A model generated the notes under the pieces. The model did not search any database and was not told the origin of the DNA. It was given only the letters and a program-made list of their open reading frames with translations. From assembly GCA_050698015.1 (NCBI GenBank), contig JBOHAU010000167.1, forward strand, positions 1 to 13,606: a DNA stretch of 13,606 nt. The letters run 5' to 3'. Source of the DNA: JACDAN01 sp050698015. GTDB taxonomy: Bacteria; Actinomycetota; Thermoleophilia; Gaiellales; Gaiellaceae. The position numbers were made by a program, and so were the translations under genes. Positions within the stretch are counted from its first letter, which is position 1. Every line of letters starts with the position of its first letter. Below, piece after piece: positions 7,569 to 13,606 of this stretch.

Positions 7569-8098
7569 GTAGCTCCCTTCAATTCGCGTCCTAGTCGTTG
7601 CAGCCGGCCGCGGACGCTGGCATCGGCCCGGTGGGAGCCGGCACGCAGCACGAAGCCGCCGATGAGCTCGGGGTCGACCTCGCGCGTGGCGCGAAGCCTC
7701 CGCCCGGAGACCTGTTCGATCTGTTCGAGCAGCTTGGTCGCTTCGGCGTCGGACAGCTCCACTGCCGTCGTCAGCTCGACGTCGAGGATGCCCTCCTCCG
7801 CCGCAACCAGCGCATCGAACTCCCGGACAATCTCGGCGAGCTCCGGCGCCCTGCCCTTCTCGACCACGAGCAGGAGGAAGTTGCGGACGAGCTCGTCGCT
7901 GTCGGCCAGGATCTCGCGGAGCGCCGTCATCTTGTCGCGCGACTCCACCTCGGGGCTTTCGAGCAGCGCCCGGAGCTGCGGCACCTGATCGACTGCGTCA
8001 GCGAAGTCGTGCAGCTCGTCGCGCACAGGCTCGAGACGGCCCTTCTCCTTGGCCGCATCGAAGAGCGCCTTGGCGTAGATCCTTTGCGCAACCGCCAT
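7565..8098 (-). CDS. atpH: ATP synthase F1 delta subunit
   Basis: This 177-residue protein joins the top of the F1 head to the peripheral stalk b subunits. It has the typical helical N-terminal domain starting AVAQRIYAKALFDAAKEKG. The hinge region VEKGRAPELAEIVREFDAL is at about residues 79-97, and the conserved C-terminal segment DPELIGGFVLRAGSHRADAS is near 142-161. Length matches stand-alone delta proteins, so it is not the b-delta fusion found in mycobacteria. ATG at 8098 is preceded on the - strand by GGAAGGGG with a 5-base gap. This ribosome site lies inside the terminal repeat of the intergenic element that separates atpH from atpF. The stop overlaps the atpA start. Confidence 0.96.
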   Translation of the reverse strand: MAVAQRIYAKALFDAAKEKGRLEPVRDELHDFADAVDQVPQLRALLESPEVESRDKMTALREILADSDELVRNFLLLVVEKGRAPELAEIVREFDALVAAEEGILDVELTTAVELSDAEATKLLEQIEQVSGRRLRATREVDPELIGGFVLRAGSHRADASVRGRLQRLGRELKGAT

Positions 8099-8103
8099 TA
8101 GTG

Positions 8104-8111
8104 CCCCTTCC
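8104..8111 (-). promoter_or_regulatory. Ribosome binding site of atpH inside a terminal repeat
   Basis: GGAAGGGG on the - strand lies 5 bases upstream of the atpH ATG. It is part of the left terminal inverted repeat of the element at 8099-8327. In a folded transcript it would pair with the right arm, next to the atpF stop, so access to this site could depend on RNA structure or on ribosomes finishing atpF. Confidence 0.6.
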
Positions 8112-8146
8112 AGTAATGCCGCCGCACTTCTGGGTCGCGAGCCGAA

Positions 8147-8166
8147 GGCGCCGACTCGTCGGCGCC
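8147..8166. repeat. Stem-loop 1 in the atpF-atpH element
   Basis: GGCGCCGA (8147-8154) pairs perfectly with TCGGCGCC (8159-8166) around a CTCG loop. A CTTCTGG (8127-8133) just outside can pair with CCAGAAG (8169-8175) to lengthen the structure. Confidence 0.75.
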
Positions 8167-8176
8167 GACCAGAAGA

Positions 8177-8203
8177 GGCCGTGCCGGCTTTGCCGGCATG
8201 GCC
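8177..8203. repeat. Stem-loop 2 in the atpF-atpH element
   Basis: Bases 8177-8188 pair with 8192-8203 over 12 bp with one G-T wobble, around a TTT loop. This is the strongest local hairpin in the gap. It has no T tract on either side that would make it a standard terminator. Confidence 0.78.
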
Positions 8204-8233
8204 GTCTCAAGCCAGAGGTCGCGCTCTGACGAG

Positions 8234-8253
8234 CCAAGGTCTGAAGACCTTGG
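8234..8253. repeat. Stem-loop 3 in the atpF-atpH element
   Basis: CCAAGGTC (8234-8241) pairs with GACCTTGG (8246-8253) around TGAA. It is enclosed by a 7-bp outer pairing, GCCAGAG (8211-8217) with CTCTGGC (8270-8276), giving a nested structure. Confidence 0.72.
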
Positions 8254-8324
8254 TGAGGAGGAGGGTGGGCTCTGGCGCCGCGTGATCGCGGGCCAGAAGC
8301 CGGCATGTGTTGCTGGGAGGGGCA

Positions 8325-8867
8325 CTAGTTCCGGCGGCTCTCCCCTTCGAGCACCGAGAAGTCGAGCTCCTGGATCGCGTCTTCGATTAGGCGCCGGTGG
8401 TCCTCGTCGGTCAGCACCTTGCCGGTGACCTTCGTCGTCGCCTCGAGCGTCAGTTCCGCGACCTCGGCACGGATCTGCTCGAGCGCGCGACGCGTCTCGG
8501 CCTCGATCTGTTTCGTCGTATCTTCGATCCGCCGCTGACGGTCGGCCTCCAGCTCGTCCCGCATCCGTTCTCGCTGGGAGTCGGCGATGCGCCGCGCCTC
8601 GGCGAGGATCTGCTCGGCGTCCATGCGGGCGCTCTGCATCATCGAGCGGTGCTCCTCGAGCAGCCGCCTGGCCTCGGCACGGGCGTTGTCCGCCTCGTCG
8701 AGGGCCTGGCGGATCCGCTGGCGGCGCTCGTCGATGATCTTCTGCACCGGCCCGAACGCGAAGCGCTTCAGCACGAAGAACGTGATCGCGAAGCAGACGA
8801 GCGTCCAGATCATGAGGCCCAGGCGGACCTCGATCAGCGGGTTGGCGGCGAGGAGTGCTTCAGGCAT
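8325..8867 (-). CDS. atpF: ATP synthase Fo b subunit
   Basis: This 180-residue peripheral-stalk subunit has one N-terminal membrane helix (about residues 14-33, LGLMIWTLVCFAITFFVL). It is followed by KRFAFGPVQKIIDERRQRI, the conserved start of the dimerising coiled coil, and a long charged helix (about 45-145, rich in A, E, R and Q). The C-terminal region (TLEATTKVTGKVLTDEDHRRLIED) is typical of the delta-binding end. The ATG at 8867 shares one base with the atpE stop (TGATG), so the genes are coupled. An upstream in-frame extension to 9194 crosses atpE and is not a credible start. The stop TAG is also the end of the intergenic inverted-repeat element. Confidence 0.95.
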   Translation of the reverse strand: MPEALLAANPLIEVRLGLMIWTLVCFAITFFVLKRFAFGPVQKIIDERRQRIRQALDEADNARAEARRLLEEHRSMMQSARMDAEQILAEARRIADSQRERMRDELEADRQRRIEDTTKQIEAETRRALEQIRAEVAELTLEATTKVTGKVLTDEDHRRLIEDAIQELDFSVLEGESRRN

Positions 8868-9133
8868 CAGACAAGGACGTAGGCCAGGAGGCTGCCGAGC
8901 AGGCCGTAGAACACGACCGCCTCGGTGAGCGCGAACCCGAGCCACTGGATGCCGGTCAGCTCGCCGCGCAGCTCGGGCTGGCGGGCGACCGACTGGATCA
9001 TCGAGCCGAAAATGTTCCCGATGCCGATGCCGGCGCCGAGCGAGCCGAGGCCGACGCCGAGGGCGAGGGCGATCGCCTTCCCGGCGTCGACGCCGTCCTC
9101 GGCGGCGGCGAAGACGATTGCAGCGACGTTCAT
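8867..9133 (-). CDS. atpE: ATP synthase Fo c subunit
   Basis: This 88-residue hairpin protein assembles into the rotor ring. The first helix has the packing glycines G26, G28, G30, G33, G35, G37 and G39. The polar loop is RQPE (51-54) and the second helix is GFALTEAVVFYGLLGSLLAY, with the ion-carrying carboxylate E71. E71 is followed by A rather than S/T, which suits proton rather than sodium coupling (inference from known Na+ motifs). ATG at 9133 has a near-ideal AAGGAGG seven bases upstream. This decides the start over a longer in-frame ATG at 9199, whose extra residues do not resemble the family. Confidence 0.96.
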   Translation of the reverse strand: MNVAAIVFAAAEDGVDAGKAIALALGVGLGSLGAGIGIGNIFGSMIQSVARQPELRGELTGIQWLGFALTEAVVFYGLLGSLLAYVLV

Positions 9134-9140
9134 GGCGTTT

Positions 9141-9147
9141 CCTCCTT
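9141..9147 (-). promoter_or_regulatory. Very strong Shine-Dalgarno of atpE
   Basis: AAGGAGG on the - strand is separated by 7 bases from the atpE ATG. It is the best ribosome site seen in the window and fits the need for many c subunits per enzyme. Its 5' edge touches the end (9146) of the intergenic inverted-repeat element. Confidence 0.88.
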
Positions 9148-9311
9148 GTGGTTCGTCCGGCCTCGTTGCCGGAATTCTGGAGTGCGAGAAGCAAGCCAAT
9201 CTAGGACGCAGGGAGCGTCCATATCAGTAGATATGGACGCGACTGAGGACGACGAGTGGCGCAGTCTTATCGCGCGCCAGAAGCCGGTCGACGAGGTCGG
9301 GCGAGCCACTA
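9146..9311. repeat. 166-bp inverted-repeat element between atpB and atpE
   Basis: The + strand from 9146 and the - strand from 9311 align over about 47 columns with about 36 matches. They share GTGG, TCG, CCTCGT, CCGG, TTCTGG, GCGA and AAG in the same order. The right end begins TAGTGG and supplies the TAG stop of atpB; the left end begins TTGTGG. The right arm is clearly related to the right arm of the element at 8099-8327: both have TAGTG, CCGGCTTCTGGC and CGCGAT. Apart from the central hairpin (9215-9240) nothing else is seen, and no gene is supported. Confidence 0.6.
9215..9240. repeat. Perfect stem-loop at the centre of the atpB-atpE element
   Basis: GCGTCCATATC (9215-9225) pairs perfectly with GATATGGACGC (9230-9240), an 11-bp stem with an AGTA loop. 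There is no adjacent T tract on the - strand, so it is more likely an intercistronic RNA structure than a terminator. Confidence 0.8.
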
Positions 9312-10193
9312 ATGTTCGGGCTCGATGGCCGAGCCGATGTAGATGGCGGACAGGGCGGCGAAGATGTAGGCCTGGATCGAGACGACGATGACGACCTCGA
9401 AGAGGTAGAAGATCGTCGCCACCGGGACCGAGACGACGGCGAGTGCGACCGTCTCGAGCACGAACATCAGGCCGATGAACGTGAGGATCAGGATGTGGCC
9501 GGCGAGCATGTTCGCGAACAACCGGACCGAGAGCGAGATCAGCCGCATGAACTGACCCAGCACCTCGAGCACGGTGATGAAGGGCACCATCGCCTTCGGC
9601 ACGTCCGGGACCCAGCTCTTGAAGTAGCGAACGACGCCGTTCTCCCGGATCCCCTCGACGTGCGTGAAGACGAACGTCATCAGGGCGAGGGCGAGTGTGA
9701 CCGAGATGGACGAAGTCGCGGCGTAGATCCCAAGGGTCGGCAGCTCGATCCCGAAAACCGTGAACGTCTCGTCTGAGAGCGGCAGCGGAATGAAACCGAG
9801 CATGTTCAGCGTCCAGATGAAGAGGAAGAGCGAGGCGACGTAGGGGAACCAGCGGCCGATCGCCTTCGTCGGAAGTCCCTGCTCGGCGATCTGCGTCTGG
9901 GCGATGTCGTAGATCATCTCGCCGACGGTCTGGCGGCGGTCGGGCGTCACCGCGAGGCGCCAGCGCATCAGGACGATGCCGAGCAGGATCGTGACGAGCG
10001 TCCCCAGGAAGAGGTACGCGACTGCCTTGGTGATCGACAGGTCGATCGGGCCGAGCTCGATCGGTATCCAGGCGTGCTGCTCGAACTCGTGGGAGGGGTT
10101 GAACTCCTCCTCGTCCCCGTTCGCCGGCGAGGCCGCGGCAACCTGCGGCAGCAGCAGGAATGCGCTCGTGAGGAGAACGAGGAGGCGGCTCAT
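9309..10193 (-). CDS. atpB: ATP synthase Fo a subunit
   Basis: This 294-residue membrane stator subunit provides the proton half-channels. The segment SLSVRLFANMLAGHILIL (220-237) carries the essential arginine (R224), and the last helices include the conserved QAYIFAALSAIYI (274-286). Additional helices are visible near 57-76, 117-136, 157-178 and 238-272. The N-terminus (MSRLLVLLTSAFLLLPQVAAASPA) looks like a cleavable signal peptide or an extra helix ahead of an acidic stretch (DEEEF). Such N-terminal extensions occur in some a subunits. ATG at 10193 overlaps the upstream stop in ATGA. Confidence 0.96.
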   Translation of the reverse strand: MSRLLVLLTSAFLLLPQVAAASPANGDEEEFNPSHEFEQHAWIPIELGPIDLSITKAVAYLFLGTLVTILLGIVLMRWRLAVTPDRRQTVGEMIYDIAQTQIAEQGLPTKAIGRWFPYVASLFLFIWTLNMLGFIPLPLSDETFTVFGIELPTLGIYAATSSISVTLALALMTFVFTHVEGIRENGVVRYFKSWVPDVPKAMVPFITVLEVLGQFMRLISLSVRLFANMLAGHILILTFIGLMFVLETVALAVVSVPVATIFYLFEVVIVVSIQAYIFAALSAIYIGSAIEPEH

Positions 10194-10582
10194 CGCGTCG
10201 GTTCGCTCGCGAAGTAGGAAGTGAGCGACAGCGCGAGCTCCAGCGTGTACGCGAGTGCGTAGACGACCCCGGCCGCCACGCCGACCTCCGGGTTGGACGC
10301 CGCCACGACGATCACGACGACCATCACGGCCACCGACCGGAACATCATCCCGACTCCCCGCACACCCGAGGCCGCGAGATTATCCGCGCCGAGGCTGAGG
10401 CGTGAAAGCAACAAGCCGACCAGCTCGGCGGCTACCCAGAGGACGGCGGCGAGCAGCCAGCCGCGGAGCGGCAGGCCGGCGGCCATGAAGACGGGGAGCG
10501 CGAGCACGATCACCGCGCCGCCGGCGAGCTTCGGGAGGTGGCTCGTGGGCTCGGGCCTCGGCGTCGCCCACACGTCTCTCAC
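10190..10582 (-). CDS. AtpI-like small membrane protein of the ATP synthase operon
   Basis: This 130-residue, very hydrophobic protein has four probable membrane helices at about residues 20-37, 43-61, 80-97 and 101-121. The position just before atpB, the size and the topology all match the poorly conserved AtpI family, which assists assembly of the c-ring/ATP synthase. There is no strong motif to confirm it, so the name rests largely on context. It begins with GTG at 10582 in a GTGA overlap with the upstream gene and ends in an ATGA overlap with atpB. Confidence 0.7.
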   Translation of the reverse strand: MRDVWATPRPEPTSHLPKLAGGAVIVLALPVFMAAGLPLRGWLLAAVLWVAAELVGLLLSRLSLGADNLAASGVRGVGMMFRSVAVMVVVIVVAASNPEVGVAAGVVYALAYTLELALSLTSYFASEPTR

Positions 10583-10782
10583 GAGAAGACTCCGCGGTAC
10601 CTGCGGTAGACGGCGAAGATCGCGGCGGGGATGCCGACGAGCGCTCCGACGAGCGCCCCGATCGCCCAGTTACCGGCCGCCCAGCCGACCAGGGCGCCCA
10701 CGGCGATGCCGCCCGCCGTGGTTCCGACCAGTACCGCACCCGCTCCGGCCGGGTCGAGCGACTGGCGAGGACTGGGCTCCAT
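10579..10782 (-). CDS. AtpZ-like small membrane protein
   Basis: This 67-residue protein has two predicted membrane helices with glycine-rich faces (about residues 17-34 and 37-58), ending YRRYRGVFS. The pattern GTTAGGIAVGALVGWAAGNW, then GALVGALVGIPAAIFAVYR, resembles AtpZ ('ATPase gene 1') proteins, which sit first in many atp operons and have been linked to ATP synthase assembly and cation transport. ATG at 10782 is chosen because the upstream in-frame extension to 10923 runs into the wecA-like gene and is not hydrophobic. No good Shine-Dalgarno is visible. Confidence 0.7.
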   Translation of the reverse strand: MEPSPRQSLDPAGAGAVLVGTTAGGIAVGALVGWAAGNWAIGALVGALVGIPAAIFAVYRRYRGVFS

Positions 10783-10861
10783 CCGAGGCGAGCATACCAG
10801 ACTTTGTAACAGCCAAAACCCGCATGGTTTGGCGAAAACTGCCGAAGCTTGTAGCGTGAGA
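10783..10861 (-). promoter_or_regulatory. Possible atp operon promoter in the wecA-like/atpZ gap
   Basis: This 79-base gap is less G+C-rich than its surroundings. On the - strand it contains TATGCT (complement of 10791-10796) as a candidate -10 box. TTTTGG about 16 bases upstream is only a poor -35. Transcription from it would start within a few bases of the atpZ ATG, giving an almost leaderless message. A weak hairpin (10813-10832, 7 bp with one bulge) could be a partial terminator for the wecA-like gene. Neither is certain. Confidence 0.3.
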
Positions 10862-11983
10862 CTACGCCGCTCCGCGCTCGCTCCGGGCTTGCTCCTCCCG
10901 CCGCCGGACGCGCGGGTTGGCAAGCTTGACGATCTCGAGCAGATACGCGATGTAGACCGAGGCGAGGAGGGCCGCCAGGCCGATCGTCCCCGAGATGATC
11001 GCGTTCGTGACGTCCCAGTCGCCTCGAGGCCGCGGCGGCAGGAACCTGGTCGCCAGCGCCGCGGCGGCGAGTAGCACGCACCACAAGTACATGTACGTCA
11101 CCGCGCGGGCCTGGGAGAAGCCGATGTTCAGGAAGCGGTGGTGAAGATGCGTGCGATCCGCGGTGTAGAGGGGCTGCCGGTACTTCAGCCGCTTCGCGAA
11201 GACGAACGACGTGTCGATGATCGGGATCGCCAGCACGAGCAGCGGCAGGACGAGAGTCGCCAACGCCGCCGTCTTGACCAGACCCTCGACCGCGAGAGTC
11301 GCGAGCAGGAAGCCAAGGAGCAGCGCGCCGGAGTCGCCCATGAAGATGCGCGCCGGATAGAAGTTGTGGTGGAGGAACCCGAAGCACGCCCCGGCGACGA
11401 TCGCGGCCAGCAGCGCAGCGTCCGGCACGCCGAGTGAGAGGCCGATCACGGCGAACGTCGAGCCGGCGATCGCGCAAATGCCCGCCGCCAGGCCGTCCAT
11501 CCCGTCCAGGAAGTTGACCATGTTCATGATCGCGACGATCCAGACGAGCGTTGCGGGCCCGGAGAACCAGTCCGGCAGCTCCTGGCTCCCGAATCCCGGG
11601 AACGTGAACCGGTCGACGTTGACGCCGAAGCTGATCGCGATCGCTCCTGCGGCGATCTGGCCGCCGAGCTTCCCCCACCAGGGCAGCCCGCGGAAGTCGT
11701 CGATCGCACCGACCGTCGTCGCGACGGCCGCGCCGAGCAGGATCCCGCGATACGGCCCGTCCAGCGGCAGGAACGCGAGCGCCGGGACGAAGATGCCGAG
11801 CAGCAGCGCGATCCCGCCGAGGCGCGGGACCGGGCGGATGTGAAGCCTCCGCGTCTCCCCCGGCTCGTCGACCACGCCGAGGATGCGCGCGAAGCGGCCG
11901 ACTCCCGGGGTCAGCAGGAGGACGATCACCAGCGCGAGCACGAAGCCCCAGAGGACTTCCGGGTTGTCCCGCAGCGTCTCCAC
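10862..11983 (-). CDS. Polyprenyl-phosphate sugar-1-phosphate transferase, WecA/TagO type
   Basis: This 373-residue multi-helix enzyme moves a sugar-1-phosphate, most likely GlcNAc-1-P, from its UDP carrier to polyprenyl phosphate. That is the first step in making envelope glycans such as arabinogalactan-linker-type or teichoic-type polymers. Family motifs seen are HIRPVPRLGG (48-57), the metal-binding pair in GAIDDFRGLPWWGKL (D95, D96), NFLDGMDGLAAG (157-168), FMGDSG (214-219) and ADRTHLHHRF (275-284). The histidine cluster of the last motif is the WecA-type signature that separates it from MraY. The start is GTG at 11983, two bases after the upp stop. A wecA homologue before atp is known in actinobacteria such as Mycobacterium (rfe). 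The exact sugar is unknown. Confidence 0.9.
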   Translation of the reverse strand: METLRDNPEVLWGFVLALVIVLLLTPGVGRFARILGVVDEPGETRRLHIRPVPRLGGIALLLGIFVPALAFLPLDGPYRGILLGAAVATTVGAIDDFRGLPWWGKLGGQIAAGAIAISFGVNVDRFTFPGFGSQELPDWFSGPATLVWIVAIMNMVNFLDGMDGLAAGICAIAGSTFAVIGLSLGVPDAALLAAIVAGACFGFLHHNFYPARIFMGDSGALLLGFLLATLAVEGLVKTAALATLVLPLLVLAIPIIDTSFVFAKRLKYRQPLYTADRTHLHHRFLNIGFSQARAVTYMYLWCVLLAAAALATRFLPPRPRGDWDVTNAIISGTIGLAALLASVYIAYLLEIVKLANPRVRRREEQARSERGAA

Positions 11984-11985
11984 TC

Positions 11986-12630
11986 TTACTTGGTTCCGTA
12001 CAAGCGGTCGCCCGCGTCGCCGAGCCCCGGGACGATGTAGCCGCGCTCGTTGAGCGCACGATCGACCGACGCCGTGACGATCCGGACGTCGGGATGCTCC
12101 GAGTGGACACGCTCGATCCCTTCCGGCGCGGAGACGAGGCAGACCAGCGTCACCGAGCGAGCCCCGGCCTCCTTCACCTTCGCGATCGCGGCGACGCTCG
12201 AGTTCCCGGTCGCCAGCATCGGGTCGAGGACGATCGCATCACGCTCGGCGAGGTCGCTCGGCAGCTTGACGTAGTACTCGACCGGCTCGAGCGTCTCCTC
12301 GTCGCGATACAGCCCGATGAAGCCCACGCGGGCGCCGGAGACGAGCGAGAGCACGCCGTCGAGCATCCCCATCCCGGCGCGCAGCACCGGGCACACGGCG
12401 ACCTTCTTGCCCGAGATCCGCTGCACGACGGTCCGCTCGAGCGGCGTCTCGATCTCGACGTCCTCGGTCGGGAAGTCCTTCGTCGCCTCGTAGGTCAGGA
12501 GCAGCGTGACCTCGTTCGCGATCTTGCGGAAGTGGACGGTGGGCGTGTCCTTCTCGCGCAGGTAGGAGAGCTTGTGCTGGACCAGCGGGTGCTTGACCTC
12601 GATCAGCTGGCCTGTGGCGACAGCGGTCAC
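11986..12630 (-). CDS. upp: Uracil phosphoribosyltransferase
   Basis: This 214-residue cytosolic salvage enzyme makes UMP from uracil and PRPP. It contains HPLVQHKLSYLRE near residue 14, the VCPVLRAGMGMLDG segment (79-92), the PRPP-binding loop VLDPMLATGNSS (134-145) and the uracil-site ending PGLGDAGDRLYGT (201-213). Length and motifs match the family fully. The loop reads TGNS where TGGS is common. The start is GTG at 12630, in a GTGA overlap with the glyA stop. The open frame continues far upstream (to 13572) only as an antisense-like extension through glyA. Uracil salvage beside glyA and atp genes is a known arrangement in Firmicutes. Confidence 0.97.
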   Translation of the reverse strand: MTAVATGQLIEVKHPLVQHKLSYLREKDTPTVHFRKIANEVTLLLTYEATKDFPTEDVEIETPLERTVVQRISGKKVAVCPVLRAGMGMLDGVLSLVSGARVGFIGLYRDEETLEPVEYYVKLPSDLAERDAIVLDPMLATGNSSVAAIAKVKEAGARSVTLVCLVSAPEGIERVHSEHPDVRIVTASVDRALNERGYIVPGLGDAGDRLYGTK

Positions 12631-13606
12631 GCGAGGTAGCTGGTGTAGCCGCGGAAGCCGGGGTAGAGCGGGCGCTTGTCGCACAGCGCCGACGCCCGGC
12701 CCGCCAGCGCGGACAGGTCGGGACTCTCGCCGAGCGCTTCGACCATGATCCGCCCGACCTCGCGGAAGTCCTCGTCGTCGAAGCCCCGCATCGTCGCCGC
12801 CGGCGTCCCGATCCGCACACCAGAGGCGATCGTCGGCGGTTGCTCGTCGAACGGGACGGTGTTGCGATTGACGGTCAGCTTGACCTCGGCCAGACGCTCC
12901 TCCGCGTCCTTGCCCGTCCAGGACGTGCGGCGCAAGTCGAGCTGGAGCAGGTGCGTGTCGGTGCCACCGGTGAGGACGTCGAGGCCACCGTCGCCCAGCG
13001 CCTGCGCGAGGGCGTCGGCGTTCGTGCGGACCTGCTGCTGATAGTCGCGGAAGGCCTCCGTCGCGGCGATCTTGAAGCAGGTCGCCTTCGCCGCGATCGT
13101 GTGCTCGAGGGGCCCGCCCTGCATCCCGGGGAAGACCGCGCGATCGACGGCCTGGGCGTGCTCCTCGCGGCAGAGGACGAATCCCGCGCGGGGCCCGGCC
13201 AGCGTCTTGTGCGTCGTCGAGGTGACGAAGTCGCAGTCCGGCACGGGGTTCGGGTGCAGCCCGGCCGCGACCAGCCCGGCGAAGTGGGCCATGTCGCAGA
13301 GGAGCAGCGCGCCGACCTCGTCCGCGATCTCGCGGAAACGATCGGCCTCGACCGTGCGGGGGTACGCCGAGCCGCCGCAGACGATCAGCTGCGGACGGTG
13401 CTCCTTGGCCAGACTGAGGACGTCGTCGTAATCGATCATGTTCGTCTCGCGGCTCACCCCGTAGTGGGCGATCGTGTAGAGCCGGCCGGAGAAGTTCACC
13501 TTGTGGCCATGCGTCAGGTGACCCCCGTGATCGAGGCGCATCGCGAGGATCGCGTCTCCAGGCTCGAGGCACGCGAAGAAGACGGCCATGTTCGTCTGCG
13601 AGCCTG
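12627..13606 (-). CDS. glyA: Serine hydroxymethyltransferase, 5' end cut by window edge
   Basis: This PLP enzyme converts serine plus tetrahydrofolate to glycine plus methylene-tetrahydrofolate. The frame is open to the window edge. The first visible residues, GSQTN then MAVFF, match the conserved 'SGSQAN.AV' segment that lies about 95 residues into typical GlyA, so roughly the first quarter is missing. Clear motifs follow: HGGHLTHG (bases about 13529-13506), the pyridoxal site DMAHFAGLVAAG, and STTHKTLAGPRAGF, whose lysine codon is at 13206-13208 (the Schiff-base lysine). The stop TGA overlaps the upp start. No defects are seen in the visible part. Confidence 0.97.
   Translation of the reverse strand, partial: GSQTNMAVFFACLEPGDAILAMRLDHGGHLTHGHKVNFSGRLYTIAHYGVSRETNMIDYDDVLSLAKEHRPQLIVCGGSAYPRTVEADRFREIADEVGALLLCDMAHFAGLVAAGLHPNPVPDCDFVTSTTHKTLAGPRAGFVLCREEHAQAVDRAVFPGMQGGPLEHTIAAKATCFKIAATEAFRDYQQQVRTNADALAQALGDGGLDVLTGGTDTHLLQLDLRRTSWTGKDAEERLAEVKLTVNRNTVPFDEQPPTIASGVRIGTPAATMRGFDDEDFREVGRIMVEALGESPDLSALAGRASALCDKRPLYPGFRGYTSYLA

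Larger units (their letters stand above)
8099..8327. repeat. 229-bp inverted-repeat (MITE-like) element between atpF and atpH
   Basis: The left arm (8099 to about 8155) and right arm (about 8271-8327) are imperfect inverted repeats. Both begin TAGTGCCCCT, and the first 17 bases match at 15 positions. The shared blocks ATGCCG, CTTCTGG, CGCGA and GGCGCC follow in the same order with small gaps. The outermost TA on each side could be a TA target duplication, as made by IS630/mariner-type transposases. The interior holds three further stem-loops and no plausible gene. The element fills the whole space from the atpF stop codon (whose TAG is its right end) to the atpH ATG. The arms are also related to those of the element at 9146-9311. 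Mobility is inferred, not shown. Confidence 0.65.

Noticed and set aside
5976..7988. 670-codon open frame on the + strand
   Set aside because: It lies antisense to atpG, atpA and atpH, which have full family motifs. Long antisense frames are expected in high-G+C genes, and the translation is low-complexity R/L/D/A with no recognisable domain.
8867..9199. Longer atpE starting at 9199
   Set aside because: The extra 22 residues do not resemble c subunits, and the ATG at 9133 has a near-perfect AAGGAGG.
8198..9391. Two + strand reading frames (8198-8428 and 8855-9391) sharing a W-R-x-x-I-A-x-Q-K-P peptide pattern
   Set aside because: The shared peptide is just the translation of the shared repeat arm. 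The frames run antisense into atpF, atpE and atpB, have no ribosome site, and base differences between copies are not concentrated at third codon positions.
10813..10832. Hairpin after the wecA-like gene as a terminator
   Set aside because: The stem is short (7 bp with a bulge) and has no T run, so it is noted only as a possibility within the gap.
11986..13572. A 528-codon upp fusion on the - strand
   Set aside because: Residues before GTG 12630 are an out-of-frame reading of glyA. The UPRT domain is complete from 12630.
1..13606. CRISPR arrays, tRNA/rRNA genes, transposase genes, phage or defence genes
   Set aside because: No regularly spaced direct repeats, no tRNA- or rRNA-like segments and no transposase or phage motifs were seen on either strand.

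Overview
The window is a high-G+C bacterial chromosome segment with no sign of plasmid, prophage or CRISPR content. Gene order (glyA-upp-wecA-atp), frequent GTG starts, stop/start overlaps and strong G/C third-position bias suggest an actinobacterium. A deep-branching group such as Thermoleophilia/Gaiellales fits best, but this is an inference from style and synteny, not a database result.

Left third (1-5058, + strand): an Opp/Dpp-type peptide ABC transporter. The end of the substrate-binding protein is followed by a strong UUCG-capped terminator hairpin, then two permeases, two ATPases and a putative kelch-propeller lipoprotein. Within this run, stop/start overlaps join permease 1 to permease 2, ATPase 1 to ATPase 2, and ATPase 2 to the kelch gene. 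The run ends at a long hairpin (5077-5121) between convergent transcription units.

Right two thirds (5156-13606, - strand), in transcription order: glyA (5' end outside the window), upp, a WecA-type polyprenyl-phosphate sugar-1-phosphate transferase, atpZ-like, atpI-like, atpB, atpE, atpF, atpH, atpA and atpG. This is a housekeeping cluster for one-carbon metabolism, pyrimidine salvage, cell-envelope precursors and the F1Fo ATP synthase. The expected atpD (beta) and atpC (epsilon) do not follow atpG; the cluster stops at the convergent terminator.

The most unusual structure lies in the only two sizeable gaps of the atp operon. Between atpF and atpH (8099-8327) and between atpB and atpE (9146-9311) sit two related elements with imperfect terminal inverted repeats of about 45-55 bp. 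All four arms are alignable around a TTCTGG core. Three of the four ends read TAGTG, the elements run from the upstream stop codon to the Shine-Dalgarno region of the next gene, and each holds internal stem-loops. They look like a MITE-like family, or inverted repeats reused as intercistronic RNA structure, inside an essential operon.
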